Shown one piece after another: positions 7,711 through 19,049 of a stretch of 56,060 nt of DNA; position 1 is the first letter of the stretch, and every line of letters begins with the position of its first letter. The DNA is from an uncultured Actinomycetes bacterium (GTDB lineage Bacteria > Actinomycetota > Actinomycetes > Nanopelagicales > Nanopelagicaceae). The translations under genes were made by a program, and so were the position numbers. The DNA is taken from the NCBI GenBank assembly GCA_903834145.1, contig CAILHY010000013.1:1-56060 (forward strand). The letters are read 5' to 3'. A model generated the notes under the pieces. That model ran no database searches, had not been told where the DNA came from, and saw only the letters and a list, made by a program, of their open reading frames with translations.

Positions 7711-8463
7711 GTGGAATCTGCGCTAAGCGTTGTAGACCTAAGTTTGACTATAGGCGGCGCTAAGATTCTTGAGGGAATTACACTTTCTGTGCAACCCAAT
7801 GAAACTCTAGGGATTATTGGTCCTAACGGCGCAGGCAAGACTTCTCTCTTTAATTTACTTTCGGGACTACGCGCACCGACGCGGGGTGAAATTTTTCTTG
7901 GTGGTCGAAACATCACTCGTAAGGCGCCCTACGAGCGAGCAAAACTTGGACTAGCCCGCACATTTCAAACGTCCAGCATCTTTCCAAATTTGACGTGTTT
8001 AGAAAATGTTCGAATTGCAGCCCAAGCCGCCAACAATAAATCTTTCAATATTCTTCGTGGCGCATATACATTTACAGAGGTCGTAGCGAAGGCTCAAGAA
8101 GGTCTCGATCAAGTTGGGTTGAGTCCGCGTTCACTTCAAAAAGCTGGCTCTCTCTCACATGGAGATAAAAGACGTTTAGAAATAGCAATAGTTCTAGTTT
8201 CGAACTCACAAGTGGTTTTGCTTGACGAACCCATGGCTGGCATGAGCGTAGAGAATGTTCCTGAATTGGTGGAGATAATTAGGTCTTTGAAAACAGTCCA
8301 TAATAAAACGGTTTTGATTGTCGAACATCACATGGAAGTGATACTTGGGCTTGCTGATCGCTTGGCGGTTTTGAACTACGGAGAACTGTTGGTGTGTGAT
8401 ACTCCAGAAAATGTTATCGCTAACCCTATTGTTCAAAGTGCCTACATCGGAGAAGCGTTATGA
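7711..8463 (+). CDS. livG: ABC importer ATPase, LivG type
   Basis: One of two ATPases of the branched-chain-type importer. The 250-residue protein has Walker A GPNGAGKT, an LSHGDKRRLEIA signature (family LSxGxxRRLEIA), Walker B VVLLDEP followed by MAGM, and the switch histidine in IVEHHM. A GTG start with GAGGTGATG upstream is used. It overlaps the LivF gene by ATGA, so the pair is coupled. LivG proteins have a long arm after Walker A, seen here around RAPTRGEIFLGGRNIT. Confidence 0.92.
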   Translation: MESALSVVDLSLTIGGAKILEGITLSVQPNETLGIIGPNGAGKTSLFNLLSGLRAPTRGEIFLGGRNITRKAPYERAKLGLARTFQTSSIFPNLTCLENVRIAAQAANNKSFNILRGAYTFTEVVAKAQEGLDQVGLSPRSLQKAGSLSHGDKRRLEIAIVLVSNSQVVLLDEPMAGMSVENVPELVEIIRSLKTVHNKTVLIVEHHMEVILGLADRLAVLNYGELLVCDTPENVIANPIVQSAYIGEAL

Positions 8464-9164
8464 ACACGCTTTCTGTTAAAGACCTTCATGTAAAAATAAA
8501 TGAATCACATATTCTTCAAGGGGTAACTTTTGAAGTGCCCGCGCACTCGGTGACTGCATTACTGGGGCGCAATGGCGTTGGTAAATCAACAACTTTGAAA
8601 GCGATTCTGGGTTTATACCCTTCGGAAGGGTCTATTGAGTTAAATGGCCAATCTCTGTCGGGCAAATTAACCTACAAGATCGCACAAGCGGGTATTGCCT
8701 ATGTTCCTGAAGATCGAGAAATATTCGCCTCTCTAACCGTTCGCGAGAATCTACTTCTGGCTACTCGCAATGAATCGGATCTGCAAAGGCAGCAAATGGT
8801 GAATGAGTTATTCCCGGAGTTGGTTTCGAGATCGGCTCAAAGAGCGGGAACTCTTTCTGGGGGACAACAGCAAATGGTTGCGATTGCAAGAGCATTGGTG
8901 AATAAGAATGAAATTCTATTGATTGACGAACCCACAAAAGGACTAGCTCCTAAACTTGTTACTGAAGTTGCTGATGCACTTGGGCGGGTTGCGGGAGAGA
9001 CCACGATGTTACTTGTCGAGCAAAATCTGCCGCTCGTAAAAAGAATAGCGCAGCACATCATTGTTATGGATCAAGGTCGCATCGTTTTTCAAGGAAGTCC
9101 TGAATTCTTACATGATGGCGAATGGGTGCACACCATGCTTGGTGTTAGTGGAGGTCATAAATAA
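8460..9164 (+). CDS. livF: ABC importer ATPase, LivF type
   Basis: Second ATPase of the importer. It has 234 residues with Walker A GRNGVGKST, signature LSGGQQQMVAIARAL, Walker B ILLIDEP followed by TKGLAP, and VEQN in the switch region, all typical of LivF. The start overlaps livG (ATGA), and the stop shares one base with the livH start (TAATG), so all four transporter genes are translationally linked. Confidence 0.92.
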   Translation: MNTLSVKDLHVKINESHILQGVTFEVPAHSVTALLGRNGVGKSTTLKAILGLYPSEGSIELNGQSLSGKLTYKIAQAGIAYVPEDREIFASLTVRENLLLATRNESDLQRQQMVNELFPELVSRSAQRAGTLSGGQQQMVAIARALVNKNEILLIDEPTKGLAPKLVTEVADALGRVAGETTMLLVEQNLPLVKRIAQHIIVMDQGRIVFQGSPEFLHDGEWVHTMLGVSGGHK

Positions 9165-10045
9165 TGGATACCTTCATGCTTATCGGCATCACTGGAATTG
9201 GTTTAGGCGCCTTGTATTTTCTTGTTGCTTCTGGCCTTTCGCTTATTTATGGGTTAATGGGAGTCCTTAATTTCGCTCATGGTTCATTTTTGACTGTCGG
9301 GGCTTTTGTTGGATTGTGGTTCTCGACTCAAGTGGTTCACGTGAGCAATACGTGGACATTTATTGCCGCGATGATTGTTGGGGGCTTGGCATCAGGTTTA
9401 TTCGCGCTCATTGTTGAAAGAGTTGTTATTACCCGTCTTTATGAGCGTCATATAGACCAAGCACTCGTAACTGTTGGAATATCTCTGGTTGTTGGCGCCG
9501 TTCTTGCTGGTTGGTTCGGAAATGATTTACGACTACTTCCCACTCCTCCTTGGTTTATTAATACTGTATCTATTGGTTCCGCTCATATCCCTGTTGACCG
9601 CTTTCTCTATATTGCAGTCGCACTCATTCTTTTAATTGCCAACACTGCTTTGTTACGTTATTCAAGAATTGGTTTGGTTATTCGAGCTGGAGTAGAAAAT
9701 CGTCAAATGGTTGCGGCTTTGGGTATCAATGTTCGATTAGCTTTCAGCGCCGTCTTCTTCCTTGGAGGTTTCGCAGCGGGAATTGGTGGCGTTTTAGTTT
9801 CGGCTTACTCAAACGGTGTATCTCCTTTAATCGCCGGAACGTATCTCATTTACGGTTTCATTGTTGTCGTGATCGGTGGAATGGGCTCCGTACCTGGAAG
9901 CTTCTTAGCCGCGATGGTTATTGGCGTTATTAAGCAATATGCCAATTATTACAGCCCAGGTTTAGGTGATTTTGTTGTCGTCTTCTTGTTGGCGGGAGTT
10001 TTACTTCTTCGGCCTCAAGGATTGCTTGGAAAGGTGAAACCATAA
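9164..10045 (+). CDS. livH: ABC importer permease, LivH type
   Basis: Inner-membrane permease of the importer. The 293-residue protein has about eight hydrophobic segments and the LivH hallmarks SLIYGLMGVLNFAHG near the N-terminus, GLVIRAGVENRQMVAALGIN in the middle, and the EAA-like VVIGGMGSVPGSF loop that contacts the ATPases. It overlaps livF and livM by one base each. Confidence 0.92.
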   Translation: MDTFMLIGITGIGLGALYFLVASGLSLIYGLMGVLNFAHGSFLTVGAFVGLWFSTQVVHVSNTWTFIAAMIVGGLASGLFALIVERVVITRLYERHIDQALVTVGISLVVGAVLAGWFGNDLRLLPTPPWFINTVSIGSAHIPVDRFLYIAVALILLIANTALLRYSRIGLVIRAGVENRQMVAALGINVRLAFSAVFFLGGFAAGIGGVLVSAYSNGVSPLIAGTYLIYGFIVVVIGGMGSVPGSFLAAMVIGVIKQYANYYSPGLGDFVVVFLLAGVLLLRPQGLLGKVKP

Positions 10046-11061
10046 TGTTGCGTTGGAAGTATTCGCGCCCATTGCTAGGCGTCCTAATTATTCTTCTTTT
10101 CGCCGCTCCCTTCTTGGGTAATAACCCATTGAGCCATCCAGGTTTGCAACAGACAATGGCGGTTGCATTTCTTTATGGTGCGTTAGCTTTGACTTACGAT
10201 CTCCTTTTTGGGTTTACAGGATTGCTTTCATTTGGTCATGCATTGTTCTTTGCTTCAGGGATGTATTTGGCTGTGCTATTTATTAATCATGATGTTTTAG
10301 TGTGGTGGTTGGCTGTTATCGCGGCGGTTGCACTCTCCACTGTTTTGGCGATAATAATTGGAAGTGCTTCTTTACGTACCGGGGGCATTACTTTTGCAAT
10401 GGTTACTTTGGCTTTTGCTGAAGCTGGGCATGTTGTTATTAGTAGGGATTTTGGTGGTTTTACAAACGGCGAAAACGGCGTTGCTTTAAATGCCGACAAG
10501 GTCCCAAGTATTTTTATTGGTGTTTTTAATACAAAGTATTTATTTTGGATTTCTTTAGCCACATTGGTTGTTGTGTACTTTATAACCTGGTGGATCACTG
10601 AAAGTTCAGCTGGGCGAGTTTTTGCTGCTCTTCGTGATAATGAAACCAGGGTTGCAGTCCTTGGTTTAAAGCCCACCAGATTCAAACTTTTATCTTTTGT
10701 TATTGCTGCAGCTATGGCAAGTTTTATTGGTGTTGTCATGTTGATGGTCAGTGGTAGCGCAGCACCTCGGTTTGCTTCGGCGGACGTCACGATTGCTCTT
10801 TTATTGATGGTGATTTTAGGTGGTGCTGTAACCCGTTGGGGCGCAGTGATTGGAGGAATTGTTTACTCTGTGGCGTCAACGAGATTGCAGGACTTAAGCC
10901 AAACAACTGCCCTACATTCGGTTCCAAAGATTATTAGTGGTCCGTTGTCGGAACCTGCGTTCACGCTCGGTTTGCTCTTTATCTTTGTCGTGATGTTTGC
11001 ACCAGGTGGATTTTCCGGTGCTTACTACGCGTTGCGGTTGCGAGTGATTTCCAAGAAATAA
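10045..11061 (+). CDS. livM: ABC importer permease, LivM type
   Basis: Second permease of the importer. The 338-residue protein has about nine to ten membrane segments, the TYDLLFGFTGLLSFGHALF motif near the N-terminus, and the AALRDNETRVAVLG plus VILGGAVTRWGAVIGG loop that docks the ATPase. It is the last gene of the transporter operon and is followed by a bidirectional terminator shared with the tRNA genes. Its mid-section is AT-rich and uses many GTT/TTT codons compared with the adjacent gyrase genes. Confidence 0.92.
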   Translation: MLRWKYSRPLLGVLIILLFAAPFLGNNPLSHPGLQQTMAVAFLYGALALTYDLLFGFTGLLSFGHALFFASGMYLAVLFINHDVLVWWLAVIAAVALSTVLAIIIGSASLRTGGITFAMVTLAFAEAGHVVISRDFGGFTNGENGVALNADKVPSIFIGVFNTKYLFWISLATLVVVYFITWWITESSAGRVFAALRDNETRVAVLGLKPTRFKLLSFVIAAAMASFIGVVMLMVSGSAAPRFASADVTIALLLMVILGGAVTRWGAVIGGIVYSVASTRLQDLSQTTALHSVPKIISGPLSEPAFTLGLLFIFVVMFAPGGFSGAYYALRLRVISKK

Positions 11062-11085
11062 AAAACACCCAGATTTCTCTGGGTG
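11061..11085 (-). terminator. bidirectional terminator between livM and the tRNA genes
   Basis: CACCCAGA (11066-11073), loop TTTC, TCTGGGTG (11078-11085) form a perfect 8-bp stem. Read on the minus strand it is followed by a run of T (TTTTTTATTTC), making a strong terminator for the tRNA transcript. On the plus strand CTCTT follows, giving a weaker one for livM. Confidence 0.85.
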
Positions 11086-11091
11086 CTCTTG

Positions 11092-11164
11092 TGGAGACTA
11101 GGGGAATCGAACCCCTAACCCCCGCCTTGCAAAGGCGGTGCTCTACCAATTGAGCTAAGTCCCC
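11092..11164 (-). tRNA. tRNA-Ala (anticodon TGC)
   Basis: 73 bases fold into a full cloverleaf: acceptor GGGGACT/AGTCTCC, D arm GCTC/GAGC, anticodon loop TTTGCAA, T loop TTCGAAT. Discriminator A73 follows. The 3' CCA is not encoded, so it must be added by the CCA-adding enzyme. The Ile-Ala pair downstream of gyrA is the usual actinobacterial arrangement. Confidence 0.97.
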
Positions 11165-11178
11165 GTGGTTAACGGGAG

Positions 11179-11253
11179 TGGGCCTTGGAGGACTTGAACC
11201 TCCGACCTCTTCCTTATCAGGGAAGCGCTCTAACCAGGCTGAGCTAAAGGCCC
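11179..11253 (-). tRNA. tRNA-Ile (anticodon GAT)
   Basis: 75 bases: acceptor GGGCCTT/AAGGCCC, D arm GCTC/GAGC, anticodon stem CTTCC/GGAAG with loop CTGATAA, T stem GGAGG/CCTCC. Discriminator A. CCA is not encoded. It lies 14 bases from tRNA-Ala and both are probably one transcript after gyrA. Confidence 0.97.
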
Positions 11254-11311
11254 CGAAAACCTGCGTAAGGCTACAGGTAAGTTGAGTTAGACCCAAAACG
11301 AGAATTTATGC

Positions 11312-13792
11312 TCAGCTTTCTACAGCTGAATCCACCTCCGCGCTTTTAGTGACTGAAACAACGACGACCCCATCACTGAGGTTGACTAGCCGTACCCCCA
11401 TTGAATCACGCCCGGTTTGGCGTACTTCAGCGGCTGGAGTGCGCATAACAGTACCAGCAGATGTAATCGCTAAAACCTCATCATCATCACTCAAAACCAA
11501 GGCGCTAACAAGTACCCCTCGAGAATCCTCGTCGATCTTGGCGGCTTTAATCCCGATACCACCGCGACCTTGTAGGCGGTATTCCTCGAGTGGTGTTTTC
11601 TTGCCATAACCACCATCGGTGGCAGTGAAGACTAAAAGATTGGAATCTTGAGAATTGATCCGGGCCATAGTGAGGAGTTCGTCGCCGGCGCGGAATTTCA
11701 TCCCGATAACACCGCTCGTGGATCTACCCATTGGACGCAACGATTCGTCGTCAGCGGTGAAACGCATAGCCATACCTTTTCTAGAAACAAGCAAAAGTTC
11801 GTCTTTGCCATCTACAAGCGTTGCGCTCACTACTTCGTCTTCATTCTTTAAAGTTATTGCTATAAGTCCACCCGCTCTTGGTGAATCGTATTCACTCAAA
11901 GGGGTTTTCTTCACTAAACCATTTTTGGTTGCTAGAACTAAATAAGGAGCAGCTTCATAGTTCTTAATGGATAAGACTTGAGCGATATGTTCCTCTGGTT
12001 TAAACGCTAAAAGATTGGCGACATGTTGGCCTCGCGCATCTCGACCCGCGTCTGGAAGTTCATGAACTTTCGCGCGATAAACACGGCCTTGGTTTGTAAA
12101 GAACAATAACCAGTCATGTGTTGAAGCCACAAAGAAATGATCTACGACATCATCTTGTTTAAGCATTGCGCCTTTAACGCCTTTTCCTCCGCGTTTTTGT
12201 GAACGATAGAGATCAGCCTTTGTCCGTTTTGAATAACCACTGTGTGTAATAGTGACAACAGCTTCTTGGTCTGGGATGAGATCCTCTGCAGAGAAATCAC
12301 CTTCGCTAGCAATAATCTGCGTACGGCGCTCGTCACCGTATTTAGCGACTAGGTCTGAAAGTTCTGTTTTAATTATTTCGCGCTGTTTTTCAGGGCTGGC
12401 AAGAATCGCTGTCAGTTCAACAATGTCAGCCATAAGGCCGTCGTACTCATCATTGATTTTTTGGCGCTCAAGAGCTGCGATGCGACGTAGCTGCATGTCC
12501 AAAATAGCATTGGCTTGAATTTCATCTACATCAAGTAATTTCATCAATCCCGTACGCGCTTCTTCAGGTGTTGTACTTGCTCGAATCAAAGCAATTACGG
12601 CATCGAGTGCATCGAGTGCCTTGAGGTAGCCGCGCAAAATATGAGCTCGGCGCTCTTTCTCTGTCAAACGATATTGTGTGCGCCGAACAATGACCTCTAC
12701 TTGGTGATCGATGTAATAACGAACAAACTCATCTAATCGCAGAGTGCGAGGAACCCCATCAACAAGGGCAAGCATGTTCGCTCCGAAGGTGTCTTGGAGT
12801 TGTGTTTGTTTGTAGAGGTTATTGAGTACAACTTTTGGAATGGCATCATTTCGTAGGACCACAACTAAACGCTGCCCTAAGCGTTCATTTCCTTCATCGC
12901 GAACATCAGCAATGCCTTTGATTTTGCCATCTTTTACAAGCTCGGCAATTTTCAACGCCAAATTATCTGGGTTTACTTGATAAGGCAGTTCAGTCACAAC
13001 TAAACATGTGCGTTTATTGATTTCCTCTACAGAGACCACGGCGCGCATGGTTATCGACCCACGCCCGGTTCGGTAAGCATCTTCTATACCGGTGCGGCCA
13101 ACAATAAGTCCACGAGTAGGGAAATCTGGACCTTTAACAATTTTTAACAGTTGAGATAAAAGTTCATCTGATTTTGCTTCTGGGTTAGCAAGCGCCCAAT
13201 CAACACCTTCAGCAATTTCTCGCAAGTTATGCGGTGGAATATTGGTAGCCATACCGACAGCGATGCCAGCGCTTCCATTGACAAGGAGATTTGGGAAGCG
13301 ACTTGGAAGAACATCAGGTTCTTCAGATCGCCCATCGTAATTGGGGCTGTAGTTAACAGTGTTCTCGTCGATGTCACGCATCATCTCCATAGCCATAGGA
13401 GAGAGTCGTGCTTCGGTGTAACGCATTGCAGCGGCTGGATCATTTCCAGGTGAACCGAAGTTACCGTTTCCGTCTACGAGCGGGTAACGCAAGGACCAAG
13501 TTTGAGCTAATCGAACAACTGTGTCATAAATCGCCGTGTCTCCATGTGGGTGATATTTACCCATAACGTCACCGACGATACGCGATGATTTGTAGTAACC
13601 TTTATCTGGACGATATCCACCATCGTACATCGCAAACAAAACTCTGCGGTGAACAGGTTTTAATCCATCGCGGACATCTGGAAGAGCGCGACCAACAATG
13701 ACACTCATTGCATAATCAAGATAAGAGCGCGCCATCTCCACTTGGAGGTCGACAACTTCGATGCGATCGAAGTCTTTGCGTATCTCGTCCAT
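11312..13792 (-). CDS. gyrA: DNA gyrase subunit A
   Basis: Breakage-reunion subunit of gyrase, which introduces negative supercoils. The 826-residue protein has the quinolone-binding region [10 protein letters not shown] (81-90), where T86 corresponds to E. coli Ser83 and D90 to Asp87. The catalytic tyrosine is Y125 in RYTEARL. The C-terminal beta-pinwheel begins with the GyrA box, here QKRGGKG. AAAGGACGG lies before the ATG. It follows gyrB by 27 bases in the same operon. The final residues are short and not strongly acidic. Confidence 0.98.
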   Translation of the reverse strand: MDEIRKDFDRIEVVDLQVEMARSYLDYAMSVIVGRALPDVRDGLKPVHRRVLFAMYDGGYRPDKGYYKSSRIVGDVMGKYHPHGDTAIYDTVVRLAQTWSLRYPLVDGNGNFGSPGNDPAAAMRYTEARLSPMAMEMMRDIDENTVNYSPNYDGRSEEPDVLPSRFPNLLVNGSAGIAVGMATNIPPHNLREIAEGVDWALANPEAKSDELLSQLLKIVKGPDFPTRGLIVGRTGIEDAYRTGRGSITMRAVVSVEEINKRTCLVVTELPYQVNPDNLALKIAELVKDGKIKGIADVRDEGNERLGQRLVVVLRNDAIPKVVLNNLYKQTQLQDTFGANMLALVDGVPRTLRLDEFVRYYIDHQVEVIVRRTQYRLTEKERRAHILRGYLKALDALDAVIALIRASTTPEEARTGLMKLLDVDEIQANAILDMQLRRIAALERQKINDEYDGLMADIVELTAILASPEKQREIIKTELSDLVAKYGDERRTQIIASEGDFSAEDLIPDQEAVVTITHSGYSKRTKADLYRSQKRGGKGVKGAMLKQDDVVDHFFVASTHDWLLFFTNQGRVYRAKVHELPDAGRDARGQHVANLLAFKPEEHIAQVLSIKNYEAAPYLVLATKNGLVKKTPLSEYDSPRAGGLIAITLKNEDEVVSATLVDGKDELLLVSRKGMAMRFTADDESLRPMGRSTSGVIGMKFRAGDELLTMARINSQDSNLLVFTATDGGYGKKTPLEEYRLQGRGGIGIKAAKIDEDSRGVLVSALVLSDDDEVLAITSAGTVMRTPAAEVRQTGRDSMGVRLVNLSDGVVVVSVTKSAEVDSAVES

Positions 13793-13819
13793 TACCGTCC
13801 TTTGGGTTTCTGAATCACA

Positions 13820-15964
<2,145 letters not shown>

Positions 15965-16014
15965 TCACCAGAGGTGAGGGTTCCTATTAAGAAAACACCA
16001 GAAAGGGTCCTTTA

Positions 16015-16467
16015 TTAGGTGTAGGTGTCTCGGGGTCCTTGGGCGCCTTTTATTGACCGGCGGCCATGTTTCCAGCTTGGGCCGTCTGGGCCCAAGATGT
16101 TGAGGGAGTCAACCAAAGCTCCCGGGGCGCTGTGTTGGATGCTTTGTAAGACATCAGGTGCCACGAGTTGAAGTTGTGTGGACCAAGCCGTTGACGAAGT
16201 CCGGATTGTTAGGACTCCATCAAGAAGGGAGATTGGTGTTGTGTGTTGGGAGATTTGTTCCCCAACTATAGAAGCCCATGACGAGAAGAGGGTTCCTTCG
16301 GCGATTCCCGTCTTCCATTGACGGTCATGAATTAATTTTGATAACACATCACTTAAAGGTTGGGGGTCGGTAGCAGTTTGAGTGCTTTCTTTAATCTGTT
16401 TTTTTGGTTTTCTTTTATGTGTTTGGAAAGAGTGAAACAAATCTAGCGCTAAATCTTTTTTTGCCAT
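16015..16467 (-). CDS. dciA: DciA-type DUF721 protein (replicative helicase loader/operator)
   Basis: DUF721/DciA proteins replace DnaC/DnaI as partners of DnaB in most bacteria. The 150-residue protein has a basic linker (HKRKPKKQIKES) and then the DUF721 domain: W near 53, GTLFSSWASIVGEQISQHTTP, and an LTIRTSSTAWSTQLQL stretch with the conserved Trp. The start is ATG at 16467 or GTG at 16470; AAAGGA is best spaced for ATG. The start overlaps the recF stop. The order dnaA-dnaN-recF-dciA-gyrB is standard in actinobacteria. The cognate dnaB is also in this window. Confidence 0.88.
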   Translation of the reverse strand: MAKKDLALDLFHSFQTHKRKPKKQIKESTQTATDPQPLSDVLSKLIHDRQWKTGIAEGTLFSSWASIVGEQISQHTTPISLLDGVLTIRTSSTAWSTQLQLVAPDVLQSIQHSAPGALVDSLNILGPDGPSWKHGRRSIKGAQGPRDTYT

Positions 16468-17561
16468 CACTCAGTCCTTTCTGTCACTCGACCTGGTTCA
16501 ACAAATCTTCTCTCTCCTTGGAGATCTTGAGGGAGATCGCTAGATACAGCCGCAGTAATAATTGTTTGCTCGGCTATTTCTGTTGCGTGGATCAATTGTT
16601 GGCGGCGGGAGTTATCGAGTTCTGCGAAAATATCATCAAGGATAAGTATTGGTTCTGCGCCTTCATTTTTCAAGAGGTTGAATGAGCCTAGCCTTAGAGA
16701 TATTGCCATAGACCAGGATTCGCCGTGACTTGCATACCCTTTTGCAGGAAATGGACCAAGTTGAAGTTGTAAATCATCTCGGTGGGGCCCAAATAATGTC
16801 AAGCCTCTTTCAATCTCTTGGTATTGCATCTCCATCACTTTTGCGGCGTAAACCTCCTCATTAAGTGTTGAATTTTTAGAAAGTCCTTCGGAGGAGGATT
16901 TATAATAGATCTCTGTGGGTTTAACTTCATTAAGGTTTGCGTAGCTTTGTTGAACCCATGGGTTTAATACTTCAACTAAAGAGATTCTCTCGGCGGCTAA
17001 TTTCGCTCCTAGTGATATCAGTTGTTCATTCCATGGTGCTAACGCATTCTGTGAGGTTCTCGTTTTTAGTAGAGCGTTTCTTTGTTTTACTACGCGCTCA
17101 TAATCGGAAATTACTCCTGCTAAACGAGGGCTCCTTGTAATAAGTAACTTGTCTAGAAAGTCTCTTCTAGTTGATGGATCACCACGTACAAGATCTAGGT
17201 CTTCAGGGGAAAAATAGATAACCTGGCAAGCGCCTAGTATTTCTTTTTGGCTTCGTGTTGTGTTTTGGTTAAGTTTGGCACGGTTTGCTTTATTCGCATT
17301 TATCTCTAAATCAACCTGTAGCAAGCGCCCACCTTTTTCTATTTCTGCTCGGACAATTGCTTGATCGCTGCCTAAAGTAATCAAAGGTTGGTTGTTTGAA
17401 ACTCGGTGTGATGAAAGAAATGCTAGGTAAATAATAGCCTCGGCGATATTAGTCTTTCCTGAACCGTTATCTCCTAAAAAGGTTGTTACACCAGGTTTAA
17501 ATGTAAGGTCTAACTGAGGGTAGGACCTAAAATTTGTTAAAGAGAGTTGGTTGATATGCAT
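16467..17561 (-). CDS. recF: DNA repair/replication protein RecF
   Basis: SMC-like ATPase that loads RecA at gaps together with RecO and RecR. The 364-residue protein starts MHINQLSLTNFRSY, has Walker A GDNGSGKTN (about 30-38), a signature near GESWSMAISLRLG, and Walker B ILILDDIFAELD, all typical. It lies four bases after dnaN and overlaps dciA. Mycobacteria have gnd between dnaN and recF; it is absent here. Confidence 0.97.
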   Translation of the reverse strand: MHINQLSLTNFRSYPQLDLTFKPGVTTFLGDNGSGKTNIAEAIIYLAFLSSHRVSNNQPLITLGSDQAIVRAEIEKGGRLLQVDLEINANKANRAKLNQNTTRSQKEILGACQVIYFSPEDLDLVRGDPSTRRDFLDKLLITRSPRLAGVISDYERVVKQRNALLKTRTSQNALAPWNEQLISLGAKLAAERISLVEVLNPWVQQSYANLNEVKPTEIYYKSSSEGLSKNSTLNEEVYAAKVMEMQYQEIERGLTLFGPHRDDLQLQLGPFPAKGYASHGESWSMAISLRLGSFNLLKNEGAEPILILDDIFAELDNSRRQQLIHATEIAEQTIITAAVSSDLPQDLQGERRFVEPGRVTERTE

Positions 17562-17565
17562 TCAT

Positions 17566-18696
17566 TTACGAGGCGTAGCGCATCGGCATAAGTAGGTACT
17601 TATAGTTTTCTATAGCTGCGCCATCCTGTGTGGTTTTACCCATCAAGATCGCTGGTTTATTAGATCCAGTGAATGAAATTTGAACGAACTGCGTCCCGAT
17701 CGCTTGAAGTCCATCAATAAGGAATGTTGGGTTGAAAGCGATTGTTATTGGTTCCCCTGTTAGTAAAATTTCTATTGCTTCGGTTGCTTGAGCTTCTTCG
17801 CCGGCTCCAGCTTCCAGTTCTAATGCTGAACCAGAAAAAGATAAACGTAGAGGTACTGTCTTGTCTGTTACTAAAGCGACACGACGTACTGAATCTAGGA
17901 ATTGCGCTACTTCTACAACCACAGTTGTTGTTACTTCTTGAGGCAACAAGTGTTTAAAGGGAGGGAAGGTTCCATCGAGCATTCTGGATGTCATTGATTT
18001 ATTTTCTTCAGAAAACCCTGCAAGCCTGTCGTGTGAAGCAGTTGGTGCTAACGAGATAGAAACGTTTTTTGCACCTGTTAGTGATTTTGCCGCCTCCGCT
18101 AATGTGCGTGCTCGAAGTAGCGCTGTCGTCTCAACATTAGGTTGTGCCGCTTGCCATTGTAATTCTCTGACCGCTAAACGGTATCGGTCTGTTGCAGCTA
18201 AAGTGATGGTGTCGTGATTGATGTCGATATGTATACCTGTAAGGGTTGGTAGTGAATCATCGCGTCCAGCCGCTACAGCTACTTGTGCTACTGCGGTGGA
18301 AAAAATATCTGTTGCAATCACTCCTGTGGGTTCAGGTAATTCCGGTAAAGATGGGTAATCATTAAGTGACAAAGTGGGGAGTGTGAATTTCGCACTTCCT
18401 GCTGTGACTAGCACCCGTGTTCCATCGAGTTCCACTGTCACAGGTTTTGACGGGAGTGATCGCGATATTTCAGCTAGTAATTTTCCAGGTACTAAAACTT
18501 TCCCTGTGATTGATACATCAGCTGGGAAGTTAGCTTTGCTTGAAGTCTCTAGATCTGATCCCGAGAGGAGAACTTCGTTGTTTTGCACATCGATCACTAT
18601 TCCGAGTAAAGCCGTCATTATTGGGCGGGTTGAAAGGCTTCGTGAAACCCAATGGACTGCATCCGCTAACGCGTGTTGTTCGACGGTAAATTTCAC
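17566..18696 (-). CDS. dnaN: DNA polymerase III beta subunit (sliding clamp)
   Basis: Ring-shaped processivity clamp. The 376-residue protein begins MKFTVEQHALADAVHWVSRSL and has three repeated clamp domains, ending in the family-typical LMPMR followed by YAS. The GTG start is preceded by GAGAGGTG. The DnaA-trio-like origin element lies about 110 bases upstream, between dnaN and dnaA. Confidence 0.97.
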   Translation of the reverse strand: MKFTVEQHALADAVHWVSRSLSTRPIMTALLGIVIDVQNNEVLLSGSDLETSSKANFPADVSITGKVLVPGKLLAEISRSLPSKPVTVELDGTRVLVTAGSAKFTLPTLSLNDYPSLPELPEPTGVIATDIFSTAVAQVAVAAGRDDSLPTLTGIHIDINHDTITLAATDRYRLAVRELQWQAAQPNVETTALLRARTLAEAAKSLTGAKNVSISLAPTASHDRLAGFSEENKSMTSRMLDGTFPPFKHLLPQEVTTTVVVEVAQFLDSVRRVALVTDKTVPLRLSFSGSALELEAGAGEEAQATEAIEILLTGEPITIAFNPTFLIDGLQAIGTQFVQISFTGSNKPAILMGKTTQDGAAIENYKYLLMPMRYAS

Positions 18697-18785
18697 GCCG
18701 CACCTCTCGTAACCATAGATACTTGTGAGCCTGGCAAATGCAGGGCTCCTGTTTGAAAGTCTTTCACAAAGTTCTCCACCCTCAA

Positions 18786-19001
18786 CCTTTTAATAGATAT
18801 AAGTAGTAGTAGTAACCAGGCCGTTAAATGTGGGTAAAAACAGAAAGCCCTGGCCAGGGCCGAGTGTCTCGTTTTCATCGTGTGGATAACTTTGTAATAG
18901 TTGTGGATAAAGAAAGAAGAAGAACATTTGTTTTCAAAGATACATAAATGGTTTCTGTGGAGCCACCACTTTGTGCACCAATTCCCCCATAGTTATCCAC
19001 A
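18786..19001. other. replication origin oriC with DnaA boxes and DnaA-trio-like unwinding element
   Basis: The dnaA-dnaN spacer (18697-19049) has no gene. It holds perfect DnaA boxes at 18881-18889 and 18902-18910 (minus) and 18993-19001 (plus), and a one-mismatch box TGTGGGTAA at 18829-18837. Next to that box, reading on the minus strand, come the GC-rich ACGGCCTGG, then TACTACTACTAC (complement of 18804-18815) and an AT-rich stretch (18786-18803). This order, box to GC-rich to trinucleotides to AT-rich, is the basal unwinding system described in Bacillus subtilis, where DnaA-trios direct strand opening. Confidence 0.85.
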
Positions 19002-19049
19002 CCTTTCCCCCACCTGGGGGTAAAAGAGCCTATAACGGACATTTCCACC

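Noticed and set aside
9333-9348. parS-like TGGTTCACGTGAGCAA in livH
   Set aside because: Only about 12 of 16 bases match and it is not palindromic outside the core; probably chance in coding sequence.
4478-11091. Integrase or attachment-site repeat for the importer block
   Set aside because: I looked for a copy of the tRNA-Ala 3' end near 4478-4546 and for an integrase or transposase; neither is present.
10979-11296. Open frame on the minus strand covering the tRNA pair
   Set aside because: It runs through both tRNA genes and the terminator; it is a by-product of tRNA sequence, not a protein gene.
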